From: Cydia pomonella
Taxonomy: Eukaryota > Arthropoda > Insecta > Lepidoptera > Tortricidae
Reading direction: 5' to 3'
DNA length: 64,000 bases
Assembly (NCBI RefSeq): GCF_033807575.1
Contig: NC_084728.1
Span: 6,399,451-6,463,450, forward strand
Part shown: one piece after another, positions 22,113 through 33,254 of the stretch
Layout of the letters: every line of letters starts with the position of its first letter
Position numbering within the stretch: position 1 is the first letter of the stretch
Notes under the pieces: generated by a model
The model's input: the letters and a program-made list of their open reading frames with translations, nothing else
What the model was told of the DNA's origin: nothing
The model's database searches: none
Program-made: the position numbers and the translations under genes

Positions 22113-22351
22113 TGTGACGTATTCTGCTCCGCATTACAAAAAGGTTTTATTTATGGTTTACTTTTCATGTATTATTTTCTATTTGGTTTTAGAACCATGT
22201 CACAGTAAAATAGAATAATTTGAAATGTATGTAACCATGGCAGTCTGAAAATATCGTCGCAACAGCGATGACCTATTAATTGTTATTCTTTATATATATT
22301 TTTGTGTTCAGTTTATCCAAGTGTTTCAATAAATAACGCGAGTTCAACACA
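22113..22351 (+). repeat. BEL/Pao left LTR
   Basis: This 239-bp repeat begins TGTGACGTATTCTGCTCCGC and ends CGCGAGTTCAACACA (TG...CA ends). It differs from the right LTR at only three positions, so the insertion is recent relative to most elements in the window. Confidence 0.95.
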
Positions 22352-22353
22352 TC

Positions 22354-22364
22354 TGGCGACCGTG
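22354..22364 (+). promoter_or_regulatory. Primer binding site, probably tRNA-Arg
   Basis: TGGCGACCGTG lies two bases after the left LTR. Its complement CACGGTCGCCA fits the 3' end of an insect tRNA-Arg (UCG) with CCA added. The tRNA identity is from memory and not checked. Confidence 0.6.
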
Positions 22365-22382
22365 CATAAATAAAAAATAAAG

Positions 22383-25300
22383 ATGGAATCGTGGAAACGC
22401 AAACGAACACAGTTCAGAAGAGAATTTACAACTCTCGCGGACAAGACGGCGAAGGCGGTGGAGAATAAAGATTCGGCAGCACCGCAGATTTTCGACCTCC
22501 TGTCCGAAGCGGCTTCGAGTTTGTTTGAAGCTGAAGCCACATTGCGAGACTTATGGGTCGAAAGTGAAGAATTTGACGAGGAACAATTTCATTCAGACCA
22601 AGAAAAGGCGATGCAATATAAAATACATTGGCATCAAGTAAAAGCCGCATTTTCAAAACCACTTCCTTGCATCAGTAGTGCGTCGTCGCTACATTCAGCA
22701 CAATCCAGCATCCAGCGAAGCCTTAAGCTGCCCAAGTTGGAGTTGGTTAAGTTCGACGGGAATATCAAATCCTGGCTCTCATTTTGGGGTCAATTTAAGA
22801 AAATTCACGAAGATAAAGTAATGGACGCAACTGATAAGTACCAATATCTTTTACAATCAATGACCCCAAATAGCAGCGCACGACAGCTTGTCGAGAGTTA
22901 CCCACCTTGCGCAGAGAACTACAGTAAGGCAGTGGAAGCTCTAAAGGCTAGATTTGCTGGAGACGACTTACTCATTGAAACTTACGTAAGAGGTTTGTTA
23001 ACATTGATGCAACAAAGAGGAGAGCCTAAAAACTTGTCGAATTTGTACGATAACCTGCAAACACACCTGCAAGCATTGGAAACACTCGGCGTGACAAAAG
23101 ACAAGTACGCTTCAATGCTGTTTCCTATGATAGAGTCGGCACTGCCAGAAAGCATACTTCGTGCTTGGCACCGCAGTCAATCTGAAACCAGGGACCTAGC
23201 CAACCTGATGCAGTTCCTGAGAAAAGAGGTGGAATCTGAAGAACGGATTAAGCTAGCCAGAAGAAAAATGGAAGATATTACCCTAGCAGAGCAAAAGCCA
23301 CCCACCGCTTGTTTTGTACAGTTGACAGAAGCCAAGAGTAATAAAGAAGCTTCCCGCAGACAAGGTGAGACATTTACATCAGCATGCATATGGTGTAGCA
23401 AGGACAACCACTCAGCCGTCGAGTGCTACAAAGCGGCCAAAATGACAGTGAGTGATCGTATCGAATTTATCAAAGGCAAAAAAGCCTGTTTAATTTGCTT
23501 GAAAGGCAACCACATTGCAAAGAAATGCAAATCTTTCCCAAAATGTCTATATTGCAAAAAGCGTCATTTTACAATCATGTGCGTCGACATTCCAGCGGAT
23601 CAAGGCAGCAGCAATAAACAGTCGGAGACATTCAATAACGTGTCGTGTGTACAAAAGTCTGCAAGTACAACTTTATTGCAAACCGTGATGGTGAAACTTG
23701 TACACGACAAGAAAGAGGTCAGTATTAGAGCATTTATTGACAATGGTGCACAACGGTCCCACATAAAGAAAGACCTAGTGCAGAAGCTCGGCCTAAAATC
23801 TATCAGAAAAGAGGTAATAAGTCATTGTTTGTTCGGCGGGTTCGAGACGAAAAAGGAAGACTACGGAGTGTTTGACATATGCGTCAAGAACGTCGAAAAC
23901 GACTTTTCTATGAATTTATCTGTTGTAGAACAAACAAATATTTGTAATTTTTTACCTAAAATAAGATCTTCTGTAATACTAGAGCAGCTGCGTCGAAAAA
24001 ATATTATTTTGAACGACTCCATGACCGACTCTCCTGACGAAGTAAGTTTATTGATAGGTGCTGACTATTCTGGGTTACTACTTACAGGCGACGTAATACA
24101 ATTAGATAATAACTTGACTGCTATAAAGACGAAATTTGGGTGGACCGTTCAAGGTCCTATAACGGGGCTTTACAGTTCCATGACAAACTCGACGACGACT
24201 TTCCATTGCTTAACAAAGATTGATCTTACAGATTTGTGGTCTTTGGAGGCGATAGGTATCAACGATCCCGCGGTACAAGCAACTAAGACAGCGCGCGATG
24301 AAGAAGTCCTCAGATCCTTCGAAGAAAACATCAAGGTCAATGAAGAAGGTCGTTATGAGGTAAGTTTACCCTGGCGTGACGTTCCGCGACCAAAAACTAA
24401 TTACGATTACGATCTTGCCAAAAAGAGGTTAGATAGCACCATGGCTCGCCTTAAGCAGCTCGGTAAGCTCGAAGATTACGACAAGGTATTTCGCGAGTGG
24501 TTACAGCTAAACATCATTGAGGAAGCACCTGACCAATCTGTCCAAGGCCATTACATGGGACATCATGGTGTGATCAAGACCTCCAGTTTGACAACCAAGC
24601 TGCGTCCAGTTTTTGATTGCTCAGCCAAGGACAGGCATGGGATTTCATTAGTTGCTGATCTCGAACGTAAGAAAACTGGTACTGTTGCCATGCACGTTGA
24701 AGAAGAGTCTTTCCTAGACAGATTAACCTACTTCTCAAGCTACATCAAGTTGGTTAGAATGTTGTGCTGGATGTTACGATTCAAGAAAAAATCGACATCG
24801 AAGGAACTAACTTACGAAGAGTTCGAATACGCTGAGAATACACTAATAAGGTTAATACAAAATAAGTGCGTAAACTCTTTAATAAATAATCAAAACATAC
24901 AAACCTTTGCGGATAAAAATGGCATTTTACGTCTAAACACGAAACTGTCACTTGGTAATGAAAATTACAATTTCAAGTTCCCCGTGATCCTTCCTGGTTC
25001 TGATCCGATAGTTCGGCGTCTAGTTGAGTATAGGCACATCGAGCTTAAGCACACTGGAGCACAAACGTTACTCAATAATCTACGTCAAAACTTTTGGATT
25101 ATCGGTGTCAGGAAATTAGTCCGTAACGTTATACATCGCTGTATAAGATGCAAAAGATTTAAAGCAAAACGATGCCAAGCACCCACTGGAGTTTTACCAA
25201 AGGAACGAATGGAAGCGAGCACGGCATTTCAACATTCGGGCGCCGATCTAGCTGGACCTTTGACTTTACGCTCTGGTGCAAAGGCGTGGATCGTTCTATT

Positions 25301-26228
25301 TACCTGTGCTACCTACCGTGCTGTGCACCTAGAAGTGGTGGAGTCGCTGTCAACAGGTGAGTTTTTAATGGCACTAAGAAGATTTGTAGCACGACGTGGA
25401 CGGGTAGAAACGTTATTTAGCGATAACGCTACAAATTTTCGCGGCCTGGACAATGCGTTTGGTTCCCTAGATTGGGACGAAATTCAACGATTTTCCTCAA
25501 TAACGCGGATCAAGTGGAATTTTTTGCCTCCGGCTGCTCCTTGGTGGGGAGGGTTCTACGAAAGATTGATAGGATTTCTAAAACAAATCCTTCGTAGAGT
25601 CTTAGGAAAGGCATCTATCTCGCTTATGGAGCTGCAAACGGTGCTCTGTGACTGTGAAGCGGTAATAAACAGCAGGCCACTCACATACGTAGGTGGTCAG
25701 AGGGATCTGCAACCGTTGACCCCCTCAATGTTTATTCAGCCGTTGCTGTCAAATCGTTCAACCGACTTTGATGAAGTTGATAGAGTAGCCCTTAACGTCA
25801 GGCAACGATATTGCCAAGATTTGCGTGAACATTTGCGTAAACGTTTCAGGGACGAGTACATAAGTTCACTTGTACAAAAGCGTGAGCGGAATGGACCTGT
25901 ACAACTTCAGCCTGGAGACGTCGTCTTGGTGGAGACTGAAGATAAGCGTGTGACATGGCCACTGGCCATAGTTGAAGAGGTTTACCCTGGTGCTGATGGC
26001 ATGAGTAGAGTGGTTCGAGTTAGAACTGCAGCCGGAACAAAGGTGAGACCTGTACAACGCATTTTTCCTCTTGAGTTGAACTCACATGACCGACTTGACT
26101 CGTCTTTTAGGCTAGTTGATACTGACTGTACTAGACAAACACAAACAGAGACAAATGATAGTAGTGAGGTACGATCGACACGAGCCAGAAGGTTGCCACA
26201 ACATCTGTTTGACTATATTCTGGACTAG
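22383..26228 (+). CDS. BEL/Pao Gag-protease-integrase polyprotein lacking RT and RNase H
   Basis: This is a 1281-codon frame between two LTRs. Residues 1-300 resemble the BEL Gag (LPKLELVKFDGNIKSWLSFW is its hallmark). CCHC-like cysteine clusters lie at about 334-402. An aspartic protease with FIDNGAQRSHI sits near 448. The frame enters the reverse transcriptase at KLRPVFDCSAKDRHGISL (about 738-756) and then passes directly to VADLERKKTG and the YIKLVRMLCWMLRF region that normally follows RNase H. So the RT catalytic core and RNase H, several hundred codons, are missing without loss of frame. The integrase is present: H-H-C-C near 880-925, then D in GADLAGPL, D in FSDNATNF and E in GGFYERLIGF. 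A C-terminal chromatin- or DNA-binding tail follows. The element could move only if another BEL supplied reverse transcriptase. Confidence 0.93.
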   Translation: MESWKRKRTQFRREFTTLADKTAKAVENKDSAAPQIFDLLSEAASSLFEAEATLRDLWVESEEFDEEQFHSDQEKAMQYKIHWHQVKAAFSKPLPCISSASSLHSAQSSIQRSLKLPKLELVKFDGNIKSWLSFWGQFKKIHEDKVMDATDKYQYLLQSMTPNSSARQLVESYPPCAENYSKAVEALKARFAGDDLLIETYVRGLLTLMQQRGEPKNLSNLYDNLQTHLQALETLGVTKDKYASMLFPMIESALPESILRAWHRSQSETRDLANLMQFLRKEVESEERIKLARRKMEDITLAEQKPPTACFVQLTEAKSNKEASRRQGETFTSACIWCSKDNHSAVECYKAAKMTVSDRIEFIKGKKACLICLKGNHIAKKCKSFPKCLYCKKRHFTIMCVDIPADQGSSNKQSETFNNVSCVQKSASTTLLQTVMVKLVHDKKEVSIRAFIDNGAQRSHIKKDLVQKLGLKSIRKEVISHCLFGGFETKKEDYGVFDICVKNVENDFSMNLSVVEQTNICNFLPKIRSSVILEQLRRKNIILNDSMTDSPDEVSLLIGADYSGLLLTGDVIQLDNNLTAIKTKFGWTVQGPITGLYSSMTNSTTTFHCLTKIDLTDLWSLEAIGINDPAVQATKTARDEEVLRSFEENIKVNEEGRYEVSLPWRDVPRPKTNYDYDLAKKRLDSTMARLKQLGKLEDYDKVFREWLQLNIIEEAPDQSVQGHYMGHHGVIKTSSLTTKLRPVFDCSAKDRHGISLVADLERKKTGTVAMHVEEESFLDRLTYFSSYIKLVRMLCWMLRFKKKSTSKELTYEEFEYAENTLIRLIQNKCVNSLINNQNIQTFADKNGILRLNTKLSLGNENYNFKFPVILPGSDPIVRRLVEYRHIELKHTGAQTLLNNLRQNFWIIGVRKLVRNVIHRCIRCKRFKAKRCQAPTGVLPKERMEASTAFQHSGADLAGPLTLRSGAKAWIVLFTCATYRAVHLEVVESLSTGEFLMALRRFVARRGRVETLFSDNATNFRGLDNAFGSLDWDEIQRFSSITRIKWNFLPPAAPWWGGFYERLIGFLKQILRRVLGKASISLMELQTVLCDCEAVINSRPLTYVGGQRDLQPLTPSMFIQPLLSNRSTDFDEVDRVALNVRQRYCQDLREHLRKRFRDEYISSLVQKRERNGPVQLQPGDVVLVETEDKRVTWPLAIVEEVYPGADGMSRVVRVRTAAGTKVRPVQRIFPLELNSHDRLDSSFRLVDTDCTRQTQTETNDSSEVRSTRARRLPQHLFDYILD

Positions 26229-26263
26229 AGTAGCTTAACCTTCCGGTTCTTCCCGTTTGGGAG

Positions 26264-26502
26264 TGTGACGTATTCTGCTCCGCATTACAAAAAGGTTTTA
26301 TTTATGGTTTACTTTTCATGTATTATTTTCTATTTGGTTTTAGAACCATGTCACAGTAAAATAGAATAATTTGAAATGTATGTAACCATGGCAGTCTGAA
26401 AATATCGTCGTAACAGCGATGACCTATTAATTGTAATTCTTTAAATATATTTTTGTGTTCAGTTTATCCAAGTGTTTCAATAAATAACGCGAGTTCAACA
26501 CA
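26264..26502 (+). repeat. BEL/Pao right LTR
   Basis: 239 bp, three substitutions from the left LTR (C/T in CGTCG-AACAGC and two T/A changes just downstream). It is followed by the target duplication CCTGT at 26503-26507. The short leader 26229-26263 before it has a weak purine stretch as a possible polypurine tract. Confidence 0.95.
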
Positions 26503-26889
26503 CCTGTGATGACTGCGTGACAAATGAAAAAACGTAGTGTCGGACAAATTAATGCCAAATTTCTATGAAAATATGACGTTTATAATGACACTACCTTACT
26601 TTGTTATGTTGATGTCAGTGCAAAGTTTGTTTAAAGGGACTCCAAAGCCTAATATAAAACTATTCTGTGATATTCCCTGATAAGTAATAACTTTTCTATA
26701 ACCCATAAATTATCAGTATCAGTCTCACGAATCGGTTAAGTATATTATGTATATATATGTATATATATATTTATTTATTTATGTAATGTATGTATGTGTC
26801 TTTATGTATTTAAGTAGTTTATAATAAATTTATGTGTATTAGGACTCTAATTCTTTCAATAGCAATTTCTTTTGGTTTTAAACGCGCCG

Positions 26890-27016
26890 CCTACATTCTT
26901 TTCTGCTTTGCCCTGAGGTTGACTGGTAGAGAATGCCTCATGGCATTAAGTTCGTCTTTTGTACATTAAGTTTGTCTTTTGTGCAATAAAGTTTTAAATA
27001 AATAAATAAATAAATG
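26890..27016 (+). mobile_element. LINE 3' end with AAATA tail
   Basis: TTTGCCCTGAGGTTGACTGG, GAATGCCTCATGGCATTAAG and a terminal CAATAAAGTTTTAAATAAATA are the signature of a common lepidopteran LINE 3' UTR. A (AAAT)n tail closes it. Confidence 0.6.
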
Positions 27017-27233
27017 TATGCTCAAAACATTTTGAACACTCCCGTTTAGCAACTTCTATAACTATGTGTACCCGATTTTATGTTAATTTTAAAAGCTATA
27101 ATAGTTAAGTACCTATATTCATTTCTTACTTTACGTTTTAAATTCAATTACTGGAAAAAAACGCAATAAAAAAATACTTATAATTTTCCAATCCCATAAC
27201 ACCTACTACTTTTACGGTGCGATCATAATTTTT

Positions 27234-27349
27234 AATTAAAAAAACAACATGTAATTTTCACGCCCAAGTCTTATTAAAACGTAAAAAAAGATAAAACAGG
27301 TCTTTGCTACCTCGTTTTACAAAGGAAATGTCAGTTCTTGAGTCAGAGA
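27234..27349 (+). repeat. 116-bp inverted repeat, left arm
   Basis: About 98% identical (two mismatches seen) to the complement of 30025-30140. It spans AATTAAAAAAACAACATG to GTTCTTGAGTCAGAGA. Confidence 0.85.
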
Positions 27350-27524
27350 CAATTATTTTCGACCTTTGTGGTGAATTATCGATGACAAGTGTGATTCGTG
27401 TGTTGCCGTTATTGAAAAAGAAAGAACTGTAATTAAATAAATAATTAAACACTTGTCTTCGAGACGTGTAATATAGTAATAACTGTAATTTAGGCTAAAA
27501 TACGTATTTTCATACGTATTTTTT

Positions 27525-27571
27525 AAACTTCGTCGTATTAGTAAGTGACAGTCACTAATACGACGAAGTTT
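27525..27571. repeat. Hairpin with 18-bp perfect arms
   Basis: AAACTTCGTCGTATTAGT at 27525-27542 faces its exact complement at 27554-27571 across an 11-bp loop. Confidence 0.8.
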
Positions 27572-27944
27572 AAGTTTTTGTAGCAACGGCCATATTTTAG
27601 TTGGAGGATTTAACAACTGGAGACGCCTCGTCTGTTATTTTCTGTACAAAACAGTCTGCCGATTTTTGCGAGTTGAAGGAAACGTCAAAAAAAACAAGCA
27701 TCGTAGTTTATATTTTCTGTCAAAAAAATTTTTTTTTCTCTTTATTTAAGAGCTTTCTGTCAAAATTATAACGAAAGAAACAGGCGAACAGGGGCGTGAT
27801 AAGCTCTGGGGTTACTTCGAAAGCAGGATAATTTTGAATATCTCTGTATCTACGAAGATGCTATGCAAGATGCCTTGATAAGCCTTCAAGTAGTGTTAGT
27901 GTTGCCAAAGTAGTGCTTTTAATTTAGTTTAGTAGAAATAGCCG

Positions 27945-28083
27945 TCCAAACAAGTTTGTCAGTAGAAAAAGGCGCGAATTTAAAATTTTCCATTTAAAAT
28001 TTTCCAATAACGCCAATAACTCTTAGCGCCTACATATTTTAAATTTGCCGTTTTTTCTACTGACGGAAATGGCTTGACAGACT
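27945..28083. mobile_element. MITE with CTACTGAC-type arms
   Basis: TTTGTCAGTAGAAAAAGGCG on the left faces TTTTTCTACTGACGGAAATG on the right. Related sequence lies at 40592-40719, 45205-45285 and 46155-46230 (CGCGCCTTTTTCTACTGAC). Confidence 0.6.
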
Positions 28084-28253
28084 ATATCACAGACATTGTT
28101 TTTAATAGATAGTTTGTTCATAATTTTGTGATACGATTTGTCTTGTGATCAGACAGAATGCATACAGCAGATTAAGTCAATTATGATTATGACCTACCTT
28201 AATCCTGCCAAATATCTTCTAAGAATTAGCACAGTATGCGTTTAACATAAAAC

Positions 28254-28737
28254 CAATAGGGTTGTTTCCAATTTTTTGAAACGCTCGTATTACGTTCTAT
28301 ATTAACTAAAAGTTGCCCTAAAATTCAACTTTTATACTAAAAACGTCTTTAAATATGTTAAGATAACAAAATATATTTTGACAGATGCTTTCGCGCCCAA
28401 AACGCTCTTTGAAAATTGTGTGACGTCACAGTTTACGGTTTGACACATAACTACATACGCACGTAGAAGATACGAACTGTCAACTGACATTTGTCATTTG
28501 TTGTTTATCGCCTAACTGTCAACAGTGTCAATCCGAGAGTTGTGACGTCATCAGAATGTTCAATGACGTTTCGAGTTTGGTCACGTGACGTGTGCCAAAA
28601 GATATTTTAAATTCAATATTTACAAAATATGATTATTACAGGTCCCCTAAAAGTAGTTTAACATGTTCTTATAATCCAAAAGAATGTATTAGGATACAAT
28701 TCTGCCCTAAGATTTGTAGATGGAAACAACCCTATTG
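28254..28737. mobile_element. MITE with 17-bp perfect TIR
   Basis: CAATAGGGTTGTTTCCA at 28254-28270 is exactly complemented at 28721-28737. The interior is non-coding. Several TGACGT motifs occur inside. Confidence 0.75.
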
Positions 28738-30024
28738 ACCAAACTTGCGTTCATTAATGAACATTGCCATTTCTTTTCCAAAAATTATACTTTACAAATT
28801 ATACCTAACACACAAAACTTAAGGTCATATCTGTCATAAAGCCATACAGAGCATGAACCATAGAGAATTGGATGTCTGTATTCGATTCGTTAATAATTAA
28901 AATTCTAATAAAATTCCTCAAACCGTCCGGCGGGACGGTATAACCATACAAACCGGACATGCGCCACCAACGACGATCTTTAATGAAGACATTTGCCTCC
29001 AATAAGCAACCCATTATTACTACTTAGCTGATAAAGAACCTCGCAATAACGCAAGGAAATTTGAGCCTTGACATATTAATGTTTAAGTTCAAATCGATTT
29101 GCAGAAAAATTTTAGGATAGATGGAAACGTCCCGTTCGAAAATTCGAAATTGCGCTTGAAATTCAAAAATCGAAGACGAATTTTGAACTTTAGCTTTTTT
29201 AATTAAGAAATATTTCAGGTTGAGGTCGTTTGCTTTCGTTTTATTACTTAAGAACAAACTTAAAATGAACTTTATTGTGTGTAGGATAAAGTTTACTTTT
29301 GTTTAAGTTTAAGGGTTAATTAATTAGAATATAATAAATCGTTAAAGGCAATTAAAGGTTATGTTTATTTAGGTTGGGTTTTATGTTGCCAGCGGCGAGA
29401 TCAAACGTTCGGAAGCCGTGGTTTTGAATTATTTCATGTGGCAACACACGATTTATTTGATAAACTAGCTGCCTCACTTGAATTATTGGGGTTTATATTT
29501 AATAATAAATAAAAAACTACACAGAAAACACCTTGTCAAAATTCCCCTTAAAATCTTTATATCGATTGTGTCAAAAGTGATGTCTATCTTTTTTAAAACT
29601 TACTAACAGATAGACAGGCAGTTTTTAATTATCAACCTACTTTGGCTGAATACAGTCATTCGCTTGAGTCGGCGCATGTTAAACAACATGGCGGCCAATT
29701 AAAAGAGCGATATGATCGCAATTATGGCCTGATGTCTTTATTAGTCAACGGTTGCGGGTGGTCCCGGCTTCGAATCCCGTCGAGGCAGTTTGTGTGTTCT
29801 ATTGTTTTAAGTTTAAGTGTGAAGGTTGGCCTAGTGACAGTCAAAGGTCAAAGATGTTCAGTTCGAGAAAACTGACTGTCTCGGTTTTAAACTGAGAACT
29901 GGTGAGTTTCTTAAAGTTGTCATAATTGTCGAAACCATCAGTTTATATTACTTACACTCTGTACCTTTAGGTATTTAAATAAATGTAAACAATTTATACA
30001 TTTTCAGGTAGTTATAATATTTAT

Positions 30025-30140
30025 TCTCTGACTCAAGAACTGACATTTCCTTTGTAAAACGAGCTAGCAAAGACTTGTTTTATCTTTTTTTACGTTTTAA
30101 TAAGACTTGGGCGTGAAAATTACATGTTGTTTTTTTAATT
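30025..30140 (-). repeat. 116-bp inverted repeat, right arm
   Basis: Complement of 27234-27349 with two mismatches. The 2.67-kb interval contains unrelated MITEs, so the pair may be an inverted duplication or the ends of a larger composite. Confidence 0.85.
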
Positions 30141-30145
30141 CTGTA

Positions 30146-30536
30146 CCTTTGCTTCAACCTCAAGATACAATACCTACAGATATGGTTTAAACCTACATTA
30201 TCCGGGAACGACCTCTGCCCTTGTTAATAAAAATATAGTATTTATGTGCACAAAAATTGATAACTATCTCCCTAAGGAACTGAAGGAATTGGACTTACCG
30301 CAATTTAAAGCAAAACTATTTAGGTGGTGTTTAGAGAAAATGTATTACAATGACTTGGAACACTTTGCCATTTCGTGACGAAGCAATGTAAATATAGATA
30401 TAAGTTCTGTAAATATAGTTGTAAGGTTATTTAATTTGTATGTCTGTAATAGGCTGAAAATGGAGAAACTGTCTACAGAATAAGATCCTTTATGTATACC
30501 TATTTTTTTTACAAATAAATAAATATAATATAATAT
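30146..30536 (+). mobile_element. LINE 3' end with ORF C-terminal remnant
   Basis: A frame ending at the TGA of 30376-30378 reads NYLPKELKELDLPQFKAKLF and then a short basic segment, which resembles the C-terminus of jockey/CR1-type LINE reverse transcriptase. A 3' UTR with ATAAATAAATATAATATAA follows. The upstream part has stops. Confidence 0.55.
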
Positions 30537-30721
30537 TGGTTAACCAACCAAATACAAAACCGCCTGGATCTGTCACTGAACGACCTGACTTTAACCTGCA
30601 TATACATTATTTGATCATATAATGTTTTCATCTACCCTCAAGTCCCTAAACGGGCTGGAGCCATTTGAGGGTAGATTTTGTTTACTTTTATTGAAATACC
30701 TAAAGATATAGAGTATAGTGT

Positions 30722-30835
30722 TGATTAAGACGAAAATGGAGGACCCGTGCGAAATCGCCTTTTCATACAAACGCGGTCCTCATTTTCCTCTTCGGATATT
30801 AACATTGTTGAAAATATTTTCTCAACTCATCAATC
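30722..30835 (+). mobile_element. MITE arm fragment
   Basis: TTAAGACGAAAATGGAGGAC, CCTTTTCATACAAACGCGGT and ATTGTTGAAAATATTTTCT match both arms inside 59126-59677 and the reverse fragment at 34812-34905. Confidence 0.5.
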
Positions 30836-30886
30836 AACTCAATTTTATTACTAATAAATTTTAGTCAAAAAATATTTTTGGTAGGT

Positions 30887-31098
30887 TACAAGCTTTTATC
30901 GCTGACTGTACTTTTCTTCCCACAGGCAACTATCATCGAGACAATTCTATAAACCACAAACACAATTAGGTTGCGTTGTTTCATCACAGAGTTCCTATGG
31001 CCACCTCCTGTCTCCATCATCAGACCAGTCCGATGATACCATATTGCATTGTCACCAGACTTACATCTGTTTGCTTTTCAGCTCAATCGGATCATAAG
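30887..31098 (+). mobile_element. Repeat D (TTACAAGCTTTTAT MITE), 3'-truncated
   Basis: Starts TTACAAGCTTTTATCGCTGA and contains CAACTATCATCGAGACAATT and CACCTCCTGTCTCCATCATC. Complete copies at 41098-41398 and 46280-46576 show terminal inverted TACAAGCTTTTAT; this copy stops near the AATCGGA segment. Confidence 0.7.
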
Positions 31099-31109
31099 TA
31101 TCATTATAC

Positions 31110-31790
31110 AAGGTGTAAAAAAATAGTCCATTTAAGGTCGTATTCGGTATTGTGTACTAATTAGTAGAAGAACAAAAACCCCCGATGCAAAGGACATTTA
31201 TTTTTTTCGACAATTTTTTTTTCTTCTACTTGTTTCTAATCAGGATACGAATATGCTCTTAAACTAAATGGATCCTCACTACTTTCGGTACACCTTATTG
31301 GTGGATCTGTGAAGAATGACCATCCCGGATATATCACCCGTCAACCCGATATTGATGACTAGACTAGTTCGGTCTTGAGATAATGGTCTGACACCTGCCA
31401 TTTGAAGTTGGCCAAGTTGAGAGCTACCACAAGTACCACATATCAAAAAGCGGGGTCTAATTTAGAGAGCTTACAATACCACTAGTTTATTGTGTCATCT
31501 GTTTCAAATGTCCCTGTAAAATGTAAAATCTTAAATCAAAGTCCATGGTTAGAATGCCTACAGCAAAATTTATATTTTCGATTTTAACGGTAGACCCTCA
31601 AGCCAGGGTCTAGAAAGATGGGTCAGAAGCGTATACTATTGCTAGAAGCCAGGTATGTAGTTCACAGATTCACTATTTTATTTTGTAATTTTTTTTTAAT
31701 CACCTAATAATAGAAATCTCAGATCATATCAAGGTACAAGTTTGGCATCCACTGTGGTGTTCAGAGCAGGGTCTACGACGGGCCAGTAGC
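31110..31790. other. Non-coding DNA, no gene recognised
   Basis: No supported ORF or RNA. A motif GATACGAATATGCTCTTAAA at about 31245 resembles GATACCGAATATGCCCTTAA at about 3983, hinting at a shared old repeat. Confidence 0.35.
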
Positions 31791-31797
31791 CTAAACC

Positions 31798-31902
31798 ATG
31801 GCTAGAAGCGCAGCGCGCGGTGCGCACGCGCTGCTCGGCGCCTGGGCACAAACACGCGCGGGTGGTCGCCCACCCAGGCCGAGCGCACATAGCCGTGCGT
31901 GG
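31798..31902. other. Unexplained GC-rich island
   Basis: About 105 bp with very high GC in AT-rich surroundings. Both strands are open: the plus frame reads MARSAARGAHALLG..., the minus frame reads HGYVRSAWVGDHPRVFVPRR before a TAG. Neither matches a family I know. It is partly self-complementary (GCTCGGCGCCTGGGC against GCCCACCCAGGCCGAGC). It may be a repeat fragment, a regulatory island or an exon. Confidence 0.3.
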
Positions 31903-32707
31903 AACTATTGGGATTTAACAATTAAAACTTTTAAAAGTCTAGTGCTCTTAGTTACTGGGGTATCTAAATTTAGGACATTATACATAGACGAAGCTCTCAA
32001 TACCTTTTTGACTTCGAAAAATGATCCATATGACTGAAACTTAAATATCTGACACAAATCACCGTCTCTCCATAAATACGGGAAACCGCGGTTGTACATA
32101 GTATCCTATACATTATACCTATTCTGTAATTAAATAAAGTAGTGACGGCTAAAATAAAATTGTATATTGCAATTGGTTGATGAGAATGATGAGTTCGCAT
32201 CACGCGCGCGATTGGTGGCAACTAGTTGCGTTAGATTACACGATTGGCTCGAATTTGTGAGTGACACCGCTGAACTAGCACCATTCTTAGTGCCCGTAAG
32301 GCCAGTCCTTAGATATATGTCAATGCTTATGATATGATCTTGGAAAAATCGAGGTAATCCTTTAAATGTTATGGGCATATCTATGTAAAGAGTCGCAAGA
32401 ATCCGTCGCCAAAAAACCTTGTCTATAGTGACCCCTGGCCTACAACGTCCCGGGCTCCAACCCTGGTATGGGCAATTATTTGTTCTATATTTGTTCCGTT
32501 ATGTATGTTTTCTATGTATATGCCAGATCTTAGAATTAATCATATCATGATGTGGCAATTTCATGAAATTTTCGGTCGAACAGATAATGAAAAAGTCACA
32601 TTTAACCTAACCATTTCATGAAGTGATCAAATATAAAAAGGAATTTCATGAAACAAATTCTATGATCTGGCCACGACATATGTTACAAGTATTTATATCG
32701 TCTAGTA

Positions 32708-32925
32708 CAGTCGGCATCAAAAGTAGCGGTTCAAACAAGGTTTCAAAGTATCTACCATTCTGTAACAGCTTAACAAAATGTGGTGGTTCTATATGTAGAA
32801 CAATTAAGACGTTAAAAGATATACTTTTGAACGTAAATTTTATGGATTTATCAATGTTTGGAAAAGTTATCCGGAATACCAGATACTTTTGGAGCGTTGT
32901 TTTATCCGCTACTATTGATGCTGAC
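32708..32925. mobile_element. MITE with CAGTCGGCATCAAAAGTAGCGG termini
   Basis: The left end CGGCATCAAAAGTAGCGG is complemented by CCGCTACTATTGATGCTG at the right end. The open frame across it is fortuitous. Confidence 0.7.
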
Positions 32926-33067
32926 CCTACCTAGTACCTACAATACACGCCTTATTGAGCTTACTGTGGACCTAGGTCGATTTGTGTAGGGTCATTAGGG
33001 TCAAGGTGGGAACAGTAGCTCAGCTCGAACAGTGGCTCAGTCGCCCAAATATATATCGCCCATAGGT

Positions 33068-33186
33068 TGTCTAGAGGAGATCGCTCTCTAGCGGTAAGAC
33101 CGCCTGTCGTCTGCCTCTACATTTAATCATTTGTTTATTTTCCATTCTTTTGTATTGTTTTACTGAGGTGTGACAATAAAGAGTAT
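33068..33186 (+). mobile_element. LINE 3' end
   Basis: TCTAGAGGAGATCGCTCTCT, GCCGCCTGTCGTCTGCCTCT-like segment and a terminal GTGTGACAATAAAGAGTATT are familiar from a lepidopteran LINE 3' UTR. No coding part remains. Confidence 0.55.
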
Positions 33187-33254
33187 TCTATCGATTTATA
33201 TTGCTCTATACTGTAGCTTTGCTTGTCTATTTGTTCGATTACTAAATGTTTCTG

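Noticed and set aside
32623..32934. 103-codon frame
   Set aside because: It covers a MITE with clear terminal inverted repeats, so the openness is accidental.
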